Source of the DNA: Actinocatenispora thailandica | GTDB lineage: Bacteria; Actinomycetota; Actinomycetes; Mycobacteriales; Micromonosporaceae | NCBI RefSeq assembly: GCF_016865425.1 | Contig: NZ_AP023355.1 | Location: 1,610,198 to 1,674,197, forward strand | Length of the DNA stretch: 64,000 nt | Direction: 5' to 3' | Shown: one piece after another, positions 26,513 through 35,643 of the stretch | How the letters are laid out: each line of letters starts with the position of its first letter | How positions within the stretch are numbered: position 1 is the stretch's first letter | Translations under genes and position numbers: made by a program | The notes under the pieces: model-generated | The model's input: the letters and a program-made list of their open reading frames with translations, nothing else | Told to the model about the DNA's origin: nothing | The model's database searches: none

Positions 26513-26559
26513 ATCTGGACCTTAACGTGGGCCAGATCGGCGGCCACACTGGCAACGTG
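26513..26559 (+). promoter_or_regulatory. MocR operator and leaderless promoter for the PPOX gene
   Basis: ATCTGGACC (26513-26521) and GGGCCAGAT (26529-26537) form an inverted repeat with one mismatch and a 7-base centre. A plausible -35 TTAACG (26522-26527), a 17-bp spacer and a -10 CACACT (26545-26550) read towards the PPOX gene, putting the start site at or next to the GTG at 26557. The operator covers the -35, so PLP-responsive MocR binding could switch this promoter. Confidence 0.65.
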
Positions 26560-27237
26560 ATCACAGATCGTATTCGCGTGCGGCGCGCGGCCGACCGCGG
26601 CCGGTACACGCGGGCCGACGTCGAGCAGGTGCTGGATGCGTCGCTGGTCGCGCACGTCGCGTTCGTCGACTCGGGGCAGCCCTGGTGCATACCGTTCCTG
26701 CACGCCCGCGTCGGCGATGTCGTCTACCTGCACGGCTCTACCGGGAGCCGCGCCATGCGGGTGCTCGCCGCGGGTGCGGAGGCGTGCCTGACGGTGACGG
26801 TTCTCGACGGGCTGGTGCTGGCGCGGTCGGTGTTCGAACACTCTGCCAACTACCGCTCCGCAGTACTTTTCGGGCGATTCGCGCCCGTGTCGCCGGACCG
26901 GCGGGCGGTCGCGCTGCGTGCCTTCACCGAGCGGCTGGTACCCGGACGATGGGACGAGGTGCGCGGACCGTCGGAGAAGGAACTGGCGAAGACGAGCATC
27001 CTGGCGATGGCGTGGGACGAGGCGTCGGTCAAGGTACGTACCGGCCCGCCCAGCGACGGCCGGAGCCCCGACGCGACCGACGACGCGTGGGCGGGGGTCC
27101 TGCCGTTCGCCACCGGATTCGGGCCACCCCAACCGGCACCGGAACTGCCGGTGGGCCTGCCCCTGCCGCGCAGCGTCCGGGCCGTCTACGGCCCGGATCC
27201 CGACGCGGCGAAGGAGGGCCGGCAGAACCGCCGATGA
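26557..27237 (+). CDS. PPOX-class flavin-nucleotide-binding protein
   Basis: A 226-residue protein starting with a GTG that sits at the predicted transcription start. RGRYTRADVEQVLDASLVAH followed by VAFVDSGQPWCIPFLHAR and GDVVYLHGSTGSRAM are the split beta-barrel FMN-binding motifs of the pyridoxamine 5'-phosphate oxidase family. NYRSAVLFGRFAPV continues the barrel, and the C-terminus matches the flavin-nucleotide-binding (PF12900-type) group rather than true PdxH. It is divergent from the MocR regulator and probably its target. The cofactor could be FMN or F420; the substrate is unknown. Confidence 0.85.
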   Translation: MITDRIRVRRAADRGRYTRADVEQVLDASLVAHVAFVDSGQPWCIPFLHARVGDVVYLHGSTGSRAMRVLAAGAEACLTVTVLDGLVLARSVFEHSANYRSAVLFGRFAPVSPDRRAVALRAFTERLVPGRWDEVRGPSEKELAKTSILAMAWDEASVKVRTGPPSDGRSPDATDDAWAGVLPFATGFGPPQPAPELPVGLPLPRSVRAVYGPDPDAAKEGRQNRR

Positions 27238-27411
27238 CCGGCCCGGACGATGTCTCGCTGCCGGCGGCGGCCGTGCCGCTCAGGTCCATCCGTGCTGACC
27301 CTTCGCCTGGCTCGCTGCCGCGCAGCACGCCCGCTCGTCACCCGGCCGCGCACCGCAACGGCGGCGCACGGCCGAACTCGGCTTCACGTGACCGGAAACG
27401 AAAGGACGGCC

Positions 27412-28485
27412 ATGACGGCGACCGGATACCTGGACGAGGCGTACGACCGGCTGCACCGCACCGGACCGGAGTTCGGCGGCGACCGGGACGGCAACAACGG
27501 CCTGGCGAACCACGGCCCGATGGCGGCGGAGGTACTCGTCCGGCGCGGCCACGGTGCGCAGCTGGAACCGTGGCTGGACCGCTACCTGACCCGGCTGATC
27601 GAGCTGCCCGACGCCCGCGAGGAGATCACCCGGCGAAACCTGCCGCGAGCGATCGGCGGCGGGCGCGGGCGGCTGGGGGACTGGACCGCCTACTTCGGCC
27701 GGCAGATCGCGGAACGTCCGTGGGCCGAGGTCCTGCGGGAATGGTGGCCGACGCTGCTGCCCGGCATCACCGCCGGCGCGACACACGGCGCGATCCGGGT
27801 CGGTCACGCCGTCCGCGCGCTCGGCGAGGACAGCAGCGCGATCGCCCAGCAGGAACTGGCACACGGCCTGGCCTTCTGGGCCGCCCGAGCGAACCCGATC
27901 CCGGCGGCGACCGGGCCGCGCGGCACGCTGGACCCGGCCGAAGCCCTGGCGGGCATCCCGCACCTGGCCGACCAGTCCGGGCTCATCGCCCAGCGGCTCG
28001 GCCGGCTGGCCACGCTGCACGGCTGGCCCGAGGCGCAGGCCGCCCTGCGGCCGGCCGCCGACCCCGACGACGTGCCGCGCCTGCTCGACGACCTGGTGCA
28101 CGCCGCCACGGTGCGCTACCTGCGGCGCGCGCACGGCAGCCCGATCCTGCTCGTCCACACCGCCACCGCCCCGAACGCCGTCAAGAACACGCTGCCGGCG
28201 CTGCCCAGGGAGCTGTGGGCGCCGAGCCTGACCGCGGTGTGGTCGGCGGTCGCGGCGGTCGTCGCGGGCTACGAGCCCGCGGATCCGGCGCCGCGCGCCG
28301 AGCTGCCCGAGCCCCCGCGGGCCGACGACCCCGTCGCCGACCTGATCGACCGTGCCGTCGACAACGGCGACGAGCACGTCATCAAGTTCACCGACACCGC
28401 GGTGGACGTCTACGAACGGACCGGCGACCCGGACGCGCTGGCCGCGGCGCTGCGCGCCCGGGAGCTGATCAGGCCGGAAGTCTAG
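27412..28485 (+). CDS. Questin oxidase family protein (DUF4243)
   Basis: A 357-residue all-helical protein. YDRLHRTGPEFGGDRDGNNG LANHGPMAAEVLVRRG is the conserved N-terminal signature, followed by LPGITAGATHGAIRVGHAVR and repeated His residues (HGPM, ATHGA, VGHAV, LAHGL). Members include fungal questin oxidase, a cofactor-poor Baeyer-Villiger-type enzyme in geodin biosynthesis, but bacterial relatives are uncharacterised. The GAAAGGA site precedes the ATG at 27412. It lies 61 bp upstream of the ABC transporter operon in the same direction and could be co-transcribed. Confidence 0.8.
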   Translation: MTATGYLDEAYDRLHRTGPEFGGDRDGNNGLANHGPMAAEVLVRRGHGAQLEPWLDRYLTRLIELPDAREEITRRNLPRAIGGGRGRLGDWTAYFGRQIAERPWAEVLREWWPTLLPGITAGATHGAIRVGHAVRALGEDSSAIAQQELAHGLAFWAARANPIPAATGPRGTLDPAEALAGIPHLADQSGLIAQRLGRLATLHGWPEAQAALRPAADPDDVPRLLDDLVHAATVRYLRRAHGSPILLVHTATAPNAVKNTLPALPRELWAPSLTAVWSAVAAVVAGYEPADPAPRAELPEPPRADDPVADLIDRAVDNGDEHVIKFTDTAVDVYERTGDPDALAAALRARELIRPEV

Positions 28486-28546
28486 CGCGGCGTCGCTGCG
28501 AGCGGTCTGCGCGCGGTTTGTGAGCGGCAGGGCGGAGCCTGCCGAC

Positions 28547-29497
28547 ATGAGGGATGCGATACAGGCCGAGGGCCTGGTGAAACGGTTCGGCGGCAAGACG
28601 GCGCTGGACGGGCTTAACCTGTCGGCGCGGGACGGTACGGTGCTCGGCCTGCTCGGGCCGAACGGCGCCGGCAAGACGACGGTGGTGCGGATCCTGGCGA
28701 CGCTGCTGCGCCCGGACTCCGGCCGGGTGCGCGTGTGCGGGCTGGACCCGGTACGCGACGCGGCGAAGCTCCGCCGGCTGATCGGGCTGACCGGGCAGTA
28801 CGCCGCCGTTGACGAGGACCTGACCGGCGCCGAGAACCTGGCGCTGGTGGGTCGGCTGCTCGACCTGCGCCGGGACGCGGCCAAGGCGCGGGCGGCGGAG
28901 CTGCTGGACCGCTTCGGGCTGGCCGACGACGCGCGGCGCAAGGTGTCGACCTACTCCGGCGGCATGCGGCGCCGGCTCGACCTCGCCGCGAGCCTCGTCG
29001 GCGACCCGGCGGTGGTGTACCTGGACGAGCCGACCACCGGCCTCGACCCGGCCCGGCGCGGCGACGTCTGGCGGATGGTGCGCGCGATGGCCGCCGACGG
29101 GGTGACCGTGCTGCTGACCACGCAGTATCTGGACGAGGCCGACGCGCTGGCCGACGAGATCTCGGTGGTCGACCACGGCCGGGTCGTCGCGGCCGGCACG
29201 CCGGCGGCGCTGAAGCAGCGGGTCGGCGGCCAGACACTGGTGGTACGGCCCCGGGAAGTCGAACGCGCCGACGAGGTGGCGCGCATCGTCGGCGCGATCA
29301 CCGGGCAGCTCCCGGACACCGCGAACGGCGTGGTCGTCGCGCCGACGCGGGGCGACGAGGTGCTGCCCGAGGTGGTGCAGCGGCTCGGCGGCGCGGGCAT
29401 CGTCGTCACCGAGCTGTCGCTGCGGCTGCCGAGCCTCGACGAGGTCTTCCTGACCCTGACCGGGCACGGCACCGGCGATAAGGAGGTGGCGGCATGA
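28547..29497 (+). CDS. ABC transporter ATP-binding protein, daunorubicin-resistance (DrrA) type
   Basis: A 316-residue ATPase with Walker A GPNGAGKTT near residue 40, the Q-loop GLTGQYAAVDEDLTG, signature YSGGMRRRLDLA, Walker B VVYLDEPTTGLDP and H-loop LLTTQYLDEADAL. The C-terminal VVVRPREVERADEVARIVGA is the DrrA-specific extension and SLDEVFLTLTGH closes it. The ATG at 28547 has GGAG nine bases upstream. The stop overlaps the permease start (ATGA). With the permease it should form a homodimeric-type exporter of hydrophobic drugs. Confidence 0.93.
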   Translation: MRDAIQAEGLVKRFGGKTALDGLNLSARDGTVLGLLGPNGAGKTTVVRILATLLRPDSGRVRVCGLDPVRDAAKLRRLIGLTGQYAAVDEDLTGAENLALVGRLLDLRRDAAKARAAELLDRFGLADDARRKVSTYSGGMRRRLDLAASLVGDPAVVYLDEPTTGLDPARRGDVWRMVRAMAADGVTVLLTTQYLDEADALADEISVVDHGRVVAAGTPAALKQRVGGQTLVVRPREVERADEVARIVGAITGQLPDTANGVVVAPTRGDEVLPEVVQRLGGAGIVVTELSLRLPSLDEVFLTLTGHGTGDKEVAA

Positions 29498-30312
29498 GCG
29501 ACACCCTGACGGCCGCGGCGGACACCGGGCAGACCCCGCTGCCGGTGCGCCGGCTCGGGCTCGTCCGGCACGGGTTCGCCCTGGCCGGACGCAACATCAC
29601 CAAGATCCGGCGCAACCCGGGATCGCTGGGCGACGCGGTGTTCGCGCCGATCATCTTCCTGCTGATGTTCGTGTACCTGTTCGGTGGCGCGGTCGCCGGG
29701 TCGAGCCACGCGTACCTGCAACGGGTGTTCCCGGGCGTGCTGGTGCTGACGGTCATCATGGCGGGCCTGGTGACCACCGGGGTGAACCTGAACATCGACA
29801 TCAAGCAGGGCGTGTTCGATCGGTTCCGCAGCTTGCCGATCGGCCGGTCCGTGCCGCTGGTCGGCTCGGTGCTCGGTGACCTGGTGCGCTACCTGCTGTC
29901 GATCGCCGTGCTGTTCGCCTGCGCGTACCCGATGGGTTTCCGGGTCACCACCGGCGTGCTGCCGGCGCTGGCCGCGGTCGGGCTGGTGGTCGTGTTCGGC
30001 TTCTGCCTGGCCTGGGCGTACGTGCTGATCGGGGTGGTGGTCAGGACGACCTCGGTGGTGCAGAGCGTCGTGGTGCTGGGGATGTTCCCGCTGGCGTTCG
30101 GCACGGACATGGTGGCGCCACGGCAGACGCTGCCCGGCTGGCTGCAGGCGTGGGTGTCGGTCAACCCGGTCAACCACGTGGTCGCCGCGGCACGCGGGCT
30201 GCTGGTCGGCGGGCCGGTCGCCGGTGCGGTGACCGCGACGCTGGTGTGGTCGGCGGTGCTGTTCGTGGTGTTCGCGCCGCTGGCCGTCCTGGCCTACCGG
30301 AGGCGGACATGA
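29494..30312 (+). CDS. ABC transporter permease, DrrB type
   Basis: A 272-residue ABC-2 permease with six hydrophobic helices: FAPIIFLLMFVYLFGGAV, VLVLTVIMAGLVTTGVNLN, YLLSIAVLFACAYPMGF, LAAVGLVVVFGFCLAWAYVL, SVVVLGMFPLAFG and the last helix LVWSAVLFVVFAPLAVLAY. FRSLPIGRSVPLVGSVLGDL is the conserved cytoplasmic loop, and MFPLAFGTDMVAPRQTLPGW the family signature. It starts inside the ATPase stop and ends inside the start of the erythromycin esterase gene, so all three are coupled. Confidence 0.93.
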   Translation: MSDTLTAAADTGQTPLPVRRLGLVRHGFALAGRNITKIRRNPGSLGDAVFAPIIFLLMFVYLFGGAVAGSSHAYLQRVFPGVLVLTVIMAGLVTTGVNLNIDIKQGVFDRFRSLPIGRSVPLVGSVLGDLVRYLLSIAVLFACAYPMGFRVTTGVLPALAAVGLVVVFGFCLAWAYVLIGVVVRTTSVVQSVVVLGMFPLAFGTDMVAPRQTLPGWLQAWVSVNPVNHVVAAARGLLVGGPVAGAVTATLVWSAVLFVVFAPLAVLAYRRRT

Positions 30313-31577
30313 GCACGTCGTTCGCCGACTGGGTGCGGCAGTACGCGATGCGCGCCGACACCATCGACCCGGATGCACCGCTGGACGACCTGGAACCGTT
30401 GCGCGAACTCATCGGCGACGCCCGCGTCGTCGGGATCGGGGAGAGCGCGCACCACGTGGCCGAGTTCTACCGGGTGCGGCACCGGGTCAACCGGTTCCTG
30501 GTCGAGCGGTGCGGCTTCGACACCTACGTGTTCGAGGCGCCGCTGACCGAGGCGGACGCGCTCGACGCGTGGGTGGCCGGCGCACCCGGGCCGCGGCCGA
30601 AGCTGCCCGGGATGGGGCTGGACCGGTGCGACGAGTTCGACGCGCACATGTCGTGGCTGCGCCGGTACAACGCGGACGCGCCGGCGCGACGGGGCCGGTT
30701 CGCCGGCGCGGTACCCGGGTCCGGCGGTGGGATGCCGCTGCCGGAGCTCACCGCGATCGCCGAGTACCTGCGCGCCGCCGACCCGGACGCGCTGCCGCTG
30801 GCCGAGCAGGTACTGACCGCGATCGGCGCTCCCGCTCGGGGTGGTGACTCGCCGGCGACCGACGAGCCGGTGCCGATGCGGTGGCTCGCCGGGATGTCGC
30901 GCGATCCGGCCCGGCGCGACGCGGTCAGCGCGGCGATCGGCCGGCTGCTCGGCCGGATGGAGACGATGCGCCGGCCCGACCCCGGGTACGCGCGTGCCCT
31001 GGCCCGGCTGCGCTGCACGTGGTACCTGGACCAGTTCCACCGCGACTCGGCGGGGCTGGGGCTGGCCCTGGGTACCACGTCGCTGGACGCGGCGATGGCC
31101 GAGTGGGTGCTGCACCTGCTGGCCGCCGACCCGTCCGCGCGGGTCGTGCTGGGGCTGCACAACGTGCACCTGCGGCGGACGCCGATCGCGCACGACGGCC
31201 CGTCCGGCCTGCTGCCCGCCGGGTACCACCTCGCACGCGAGCTGGGTGAGCGGTACGTGGCAATCGCGCTGACCGGCGGCGGCGGAACGGTCGCCGCGGG
31301 ACGGATGGATCCGGCGCTGCCGGCCGGGATCGAGTTCGTCGCGCAGCCGGCCCCGCCGGTGCCCGACGACTGCATGGAGGCCGCGTTCGGTGGCGCCGGC
31401 GCACCGTTGACGGTGGCCGACCTGCGGGCCGCGCGGCACGCGGTCGGCGACACCGAGGCGTACCGGCTGATGCGGATGGAGCACGAGTTCGCCGGCGTAC
31501 CGGTGTTCGACGCGTTCGACGCGATCGCCTACCTGCCCCGCACGAGCTGCACCGACCACGTCACCGGGACCCGCTGA
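30309..31577 (+). CDS. Erythromycin esterase-family hydrolase
   Basis: A 422-residue protein with the PF05139 motifs: VVGIGESAHHVAEFYRVRHR near residue 45 (His-Glu site), CGFDTYVFEAPLTEADALD, and VVLGLHNVHLRRTPI with a second catalytic His. In EreA/EreB these residues open the macrolide lactone ring; related proteins also act as succinoglycan-type esterases. It is the last gene of an overlapping DrrA-DrrB-esterase operon, so export and hydrolysis of the same class of compound is a natural reading. A 14-bp stem terminator follows eight bases past the stop. Confidence 0.88.
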   Translation: MSTSFADWVRQYAMRADTIDPDAPLDDLEPLRELIGDARVVGIGESAHHVAEFYRVRHRVNRFLVERCGFDTYVFEAPLTEADALDAWVAGAPGPRPKLPGMGLDRCDEFDAHMSWLRRYNADAPARRGRFAGAVPGSGGGMPLPELTAIAEYLRAADPDALPLAEQVLTAIGAPARGGDSPATDEPVPMRWLAGMSRDPARRDAVSAAIGRLLGRMETMRRPDPGYARALARLRCTWYLDQFHRDSAGLGLALGTTSLDAAMAEWVLHLLAADPSARVVLGLHNVHLRRTPIAHDGPSGLLPAGYHLARELGERYVAIALTGGGGTVAAGRMDPALPAGIEFVAQPAPPVPDDCMEAAFGGAGAPLTVADLRAARHAVGDTEAYRLMRMEHEFAGVPVFDAFDAIAYLPRTSCTDHVTGTR

Positions 31578-31584
31578 CACGAAG

Positions 31585-31624
31585 CCGGATCGCCGGCGCC
31601 GCCCGGGCGACGCCGGCGATCCGG
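31585..31624. terminator. Strong 14-bp stem terminator
   Basis: CCGGATCGCCGGCG (31585-31598) pairs perfectly with CGCCGGCGATCCGG (31611-31624) around a 12-base loop, starting eight bases after the esterase stop. Confidence 0.85.
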
Positions 31625-31630
31625 CGGCGG

Positions 31631-31802
31631 CACCATCCGGCAGCCCGGCCCGCGGCGCCTCGTCCAGCCCGGCCTGCGGCACCAGCCGGCAGCCCGGCCT
31701 GCGGCGCCTCGCTCAGCCCGGCCTGCGGCACCGTCCGGCAGCCCGGCCCGCGGCGCGTCGCTCAGCCCAGCCCGCGGTGCGTCGCTCAGCCCGGCTCGCC
31801 GG
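31631..31802. repeat. GC-rich tandem repeat, alternating 25- and 24-bp units
   Basis: Units beginning CACC..CCGGCAGCCCGGCC (25 bp) alternate with units beginning CGCCTCGCTCAGCCCGGCC (24 bp), each ending TGCGG or CGCGG, for about three 49-bp double units plus one partial. The array sits between the esterase terminator and the SARP gene and runs into the last five SARP codons. Confidence 0.85.
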
Positions 31803-34800
31803 TGGCCGCGGCGGCGATGGCGCCCGTCGCCGCGGTCCGGTCCAGCGCGCGCCCGCGCTCGTATGCCGCCGCATACCCGGCCGCGCCCAGGGTCGCGGCC
31901 AGCCGTTCGGCGAGGACCGCGACGTCCGGATTGAACGCGTCGGCCGCACCGCGCAGCGCGTGCGCCGCCCCGAGCAGGACGGCCGCCTCGTCCGCGGCGT
32001 CGTGACGCCACGCGAACCGCGCGGCGGCCACCCCCACCATCGCGGTGACCGGCAGGTCTCGCAGCGGCCCGGCCAGCCCGTACGCGGTGGCCAGGTGGCG
32101 CCGCGCCGCGTCGGGACGATCCTCGTCCAGCCGCAGGTGCGCGATGCCGGCATGCAGCATCGCGCCGAACAACGGTTCGTGCCCGGGCGACCGGTCGAGG
32201 TCGGCGCGCGCCGCCGCGTACTGCCGACGCGCCTCGTCCCGGTCGCCGTCGTGCCGGGCCAGGTTGCCCAGCAGGATGTGCGCGATCACCTGGTACCCGG
32301 CGGCCGACCGTCCGGCCGCGACCACGTCGGTCATCTCGCGGCGGGCGCGGGCCAGATCACCGGTGTGCAGGTGCGCCTGCGCGAGTGAGACCCGTTGCAG
32401 CGTGGTGTCGCCACGGATCTCGTCCAGCAGCGCGATCGCCTCGGTCAGCGCGGCCGCGGCCGTGTCGAACGACCCGAGCGTGCCGTCGGTGAGCCCCTGG
32501 TACGTCAGCGCGGTGGCGAGACCCCAGCGTTCCCCGACCACGCGGAAGGCGGCGACCGCGCCGGCCAGCTCGCGCCGCATCGCCGCCATGTCGCCGGTGT
32601 TGCCGGCCAGCATGGACCGCACCAGCAGCAGCATCGCCCGTACCCACGGGTCGGGATGCCCCCGGTGCCGGTCCACCCGTTCGGCGCCGGCAGCGGCGTC
32701 GTCGTCGTGCAGCGCCAGCAGCGCACCGAGCAGGGCGCCGTCCGGGTCGTTCGGCCCGGCCCACGCCGCGTCCACTGTGGACGGCCGCGGGCCGCGATCG
32801 CCCGCGAGCACCGCGTTGAACAGGTACCAGACCGCGGCAGCGCGCACCGCTTCCGGTGGGCCGAGCCGCACCGGACCTCCCGGCACGCGGGCCGCGGTAC
32901 CGTTGGCGGCCGGCGGGTGCGCGGACGAGCCGACCTCCACCGGCCGCGCGCGGTCCGCGTCGGTCGCGGCTGGCTCCGACGCGGTGGCCGGGTGACGGTC
33001 GGGGCCGGACGGGGTCGGCGTCAGGGCGGTGGCCAGGCGGCGTGTCGCGGCGGCGTGGTCGCCGCGCATCGTCCAGAACTGGCCGAGCGCGGCGCCGAGC
33101 CGTATCGCGGTGTTCGCGTCGCCGTCGGCCGCCGCCCGCTGCGCCGCGGCGGCGAGGTCGGGTTCGTCGTCGATCAGCCGGGCCAGCCAGGGCAACTGCC
33201 CCGGCCCGCGCAGCGGCGCCGCGGCCCGCTCGGCCAGGTCCCGGAAGTGGCCGGAGTACGCGGCGCGCGCCGCCGCCGTCCGGCCTGCCTCGGCGAGCCG
33301 GCCCAGCCCGTACTGACGGATCGTCTCCAGCATCACGAACCGCGGCTCGGCACCGGGCACCGGCTGCAGCAGCGACCGGTCCGCGAGCCCCGACAGCAGG
33401 TCGAGGACGGCGTCGGGGGAGAGGCCGCAGACCCGAGCCGCGGCGGGTACGCCGATCGGGCCGGGGAACACGGCGAGCCGTTCCGCCGCGTCGCGCTCGT
33501 CCGGGGTCAGCAGGTCCCAGCTCCAGGCGACCACCGCCCGCAGCGTGCGGTGCCGAGGTAGCGCGGTGCGGCTGCCACGCGTCAGCAGCGCGAACCGGTC
33601 GCCGAGCCGCGCCGCCACCTGCGCCGCGCTCAGCGCGCCCAACCGGGCGGCGGCCAGCTCGATCGCCAGCGGTAGACCGTCCAGGCGCCGGCAGATCTCG
33701 GCGACCGCGGTGGCGGTGTCGTCGGTGAGCGTGAAGCCCGGCCGTACCGCACCGGCCCGGGCGGCGAACAGCCGTGCCGCCGGGCTGTCACGCACCGCGT
33801 CCGGTGTGGCACCGGCGGCCGGTACGCCCAGCGGCGGCACCGGGCACAGCGCCTCGCCGACAAGTCGTAGCGGCTCCCGGCTGGTGGCGAGGATCCGCAG
33901 CCCCGGGCAGCGGCCCAGCAACTCCTCGGCCAGCTGGGCGATCGCGTCGATCAGGTGCTCGCAGTTGTCGAACACCAGCAGCGCGGCGTCCACGGACAGC
34001 ACCTCGACGAGCCGGTCCACCGCCCGCGCGCCGCCCGGCCGCGTGGCGCGCAGGCCCAGCGCGGCGGTGACCGCGTGCGGCACCTCGGCCGGGTCGGACA
34101 TCGCGCCGAACTCGACCAGCCACACTGGCGTCGCGTCGCCGAGACCGCTCGCGTACGCGACCGCCAGGCGCGTCTTGCCCACCCCGCCGGGGCCGGTCAG
34201 CGTGACGAGCCGGGTGTCGGTGTACCGGCGGCCCACCTCGGCCAGCGCGCCGTCCCGCCCGACCAGCGCGATCAGCGGCACCCGCAGGTTGCCTCGCCGC
34301 CCGCGGTGCGGCGGCACCCCGGACCCGGACGGTGCGGGGTGTGCCCGGGGCCCGGTCCCACCGGGTGCGGCCGGTGTGGCGTCGAGCGACCCGGACGGCG
34401 TCGCGTCCGGTGCCGGCGGACCGTCTCCGGCGGCGGGTCGGTCGGCACCCGGCGTCGCCCGCCGGCCGGCGGCGGTCGACTGCTCGGTACTCGCCGGTCG
34501 CGGCCCCGGGTAGGTGTTCTGCGGCGCGGGCCGCTCGTCGGGCGGTGCCGGCCGCTCGCCAGGCGCGGGCCGCTCGTCGGGCGGTGCCGGCCGCTCGCCA
34601 GGCGCGGGCCGCTCGTCGGGCGGTGCCGGCCGCTCGCCAGGCGCGGCGCGCTCGTCGCGTGCTGTGGTGGGCTGGTCGCCTGCTGCCGGTTGCCCGTACC
34701 GCACTGCGGGCCCGTCGCGCAGTGCCGCCCGGTACGCCGCCTGCAACGGCGGCCCTGGCTCGGTGCCCAGCTGGTCGGCGAGGGTCCGCCTGGTCGCCGC

Positions 34801-35442
34801 GTACCTGGCCAGCGCCTCCGCCCGGCGGCCCTGCCCGGTCAGGGCCAGGATCAGCAGTTCGTGCCCGCGTTCCCGCAACGGATGCTCGGCGACCAGCTCG
34901 GTCAGCCGCGGTACCAGGTCGGCCCGGTCCGGGGTGGCCGTGAGATCGGCGGTGAGCAGGTCCTCGGTCGCGGCGAGCCGCAGCTCGGCGAGCCGGGCGG
35001 CGGCGGCGACCGCGTACCGCGCGTTCGCGGCGTCGGCCAGCGGCGCGCCGCGCCAGAGCCGCAACGCGCCCCGCAGCAGGCTCGCCGCCCGCACCGGGTC
35101 GCCGTCGGCCAGTACCCGTCGACCGTCCCGGGCCTGGCGTTCGAACCGGATCGCGTCGACGGCCTCCGGCGCCAGCGCCAGCGTGTAACCGCCGGGTCCG
35201 GACCGGATCGGGGCGTCGCGGGGCAGGAGCCGCCGCAGTCGCGAGACCAGGGACTGCAGCGCGTGCGCCGGGTCGTCCGGCAGCCGGTCCGGCCACACCG
35301 CGTCGGCCACCTCGTCGACCGACACCGCCCGGTCGGCGTCGACGGCGAGCCGCACCAGGAGCCGGCGCAGCCGCGCACCGCCGATCCGGAGCGGGCCGCC
35401 ATCGACCTGCACCGCGAGCGGCCCGAGCACCCCGACGTCCAC
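31786..35442 (-). CDS. SARP/BTAD-family regulator with NB-ARC ATPase and TPR domains (AfsR-like)
   Basis: A 1218-residue protein starting with GTG at 35442. Residues 1-90 are the OmpR-like winged helix (VLGPLAVQVDGGPLRIGGAR), 95-245 the bacterial transcriptional activator (BTAD) domain. A proline/Arg-rich linker of about 140 residues contains three exact 39-bp repeats. Residues about 385-660 are an NB-ARC ATPase with Walker A LTGPGGVGKTRLAVAYA, Walker B LLVFDNCEHL and the LPLAIELAAARL motif. The rest is helical, TPR-like. Such SARP proteins activate secondary-metabolite or stress genes. There is no biosynthetic cluster beside it, so its target may be distant or the DrrAB operon. Confidence 0.88.
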   Translation of the reverse strand: MDVGVLGPLAVQVDGGPLRIGGARLRRLLVRLAVDADRAVSVDEVADAVWPDRLPDDPAHALQSLVSRLRRLLPRDAPIRSGPGGYTLALAPEAVDAIRFERQARDGRRVLADGDPVRAASLLRGALRLWRGAPLADAANARYAVAAAARLAELRLAATEDLLTADLTATPDRADLVPRLTELVAEHPLRERGHELLILALTGQGRRAEALARYAATRRTLADQLGTEPGPPLQAAYRAALRDGPAVRYGQPAAGDQPTTARDERAAPGERPAPPDERPAPGERPAPPDERPAPGERPAPPDERPAPQNTYPGPRPASTEQSTAAGRRATPGADRPAAGDGPPAPDATPSGSLDATPAAPGGTGPRAHPAPSGSGVPPHRGRRGNLRVPLIALVGRDGALAEVGRRYTDTRLVTLTGPGGVGKTRLAVAYASGLGDATPVWLVEFGAMSDPAEVPHAVTAALGLRATRPGGARAVDRLVEVLSVDAALLVFDNCEHLIDAIAQLAEELLGRCPGLRILATSREPLRLVGEALCPVPPLGVPAAGATPDAVRDSPAARLFAARAGAVRPGFTLTDDTATAVAEICRRLDGLPLAIELAAARLGALSAAQVAARLGDRFALLTRGSRTALPRHRTLRAVVAWSWDLLTPDERDAAERLAVFPGPIGVPAAARVCGLSPDAVLDLLSGLADRSLLQPVPGAEPRFVMLETIRQYGLGRLAEAGRTAAARAAYSGHFRDLAERAAAPLRGPGQLPWLARLIDDEPDLAAAAQRAAADGDANTAIRLGAALGQFWTMRGDHAAATRRLATALTPTPSGPDRHPATASEPAATDADRARPVEVGSSAHPPAANGTAARVPGGPVRLGPPEAVRAAAVWYLFNAVLAGDRGPRPSTVDAAWAGPNDPDGALLGALLALHDDDAAAGAERVDRHRGHPDPWVRAMLLLVRSMLAGNTGDMAAMRRELAGAVAAFRVVGERWGLATALTYQGLTDGTLGSFDTAAAALTEAIALLDEIRGDTTLQRVSLAQAHLHTGDLARARREMTDVVAAGRSAAGYQVIAHILLGNLARHDGDRDEARRQYAAARADLDRSPGHEPLFGAMLHAGIAHLRLDEDRPDAARRHLATAYGLAGPLRDLPVTAMVGVAAARFAWRHDAADEAAVLLGAAHALRGAADAFNPDVAVLAERLAATLGAAGYAAAYERGRALDRTAATGAIAAAATGEPG
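34523..34639 (-). repeat. Three exact 39-bp coding repeats in the SARP linker
   Basis: Three identical 39-bp copies at 34523-34561, 34562-34600 and 34601-34639, with a decayed fourth after them, encode the 13-residue unit PAPPDERPAPGER. Exact identity implies recent expansion. The period is a multiple of three, so length can vary without frameshift. Confidence 0.9.
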
Positions 35443-35643
35443 CCCACCACTCTGCCAGCCCGGTGCCGCGCTGCTCGGGTCCGGTCGTCGTGACCGGACC
35501 CGGTTACGACGCGGGCCCGAACGGGTCCTGCCCGCTCGGCGCGGCGGCTACCGCTCTCCGTGCCACCCGGCCGCAGCCGGGTCGATGAACGCCCGGTTCA
35601 CCGATTCGCGCAGCGCGCCGGCGTGACGCCCGCGCCGGGATCG

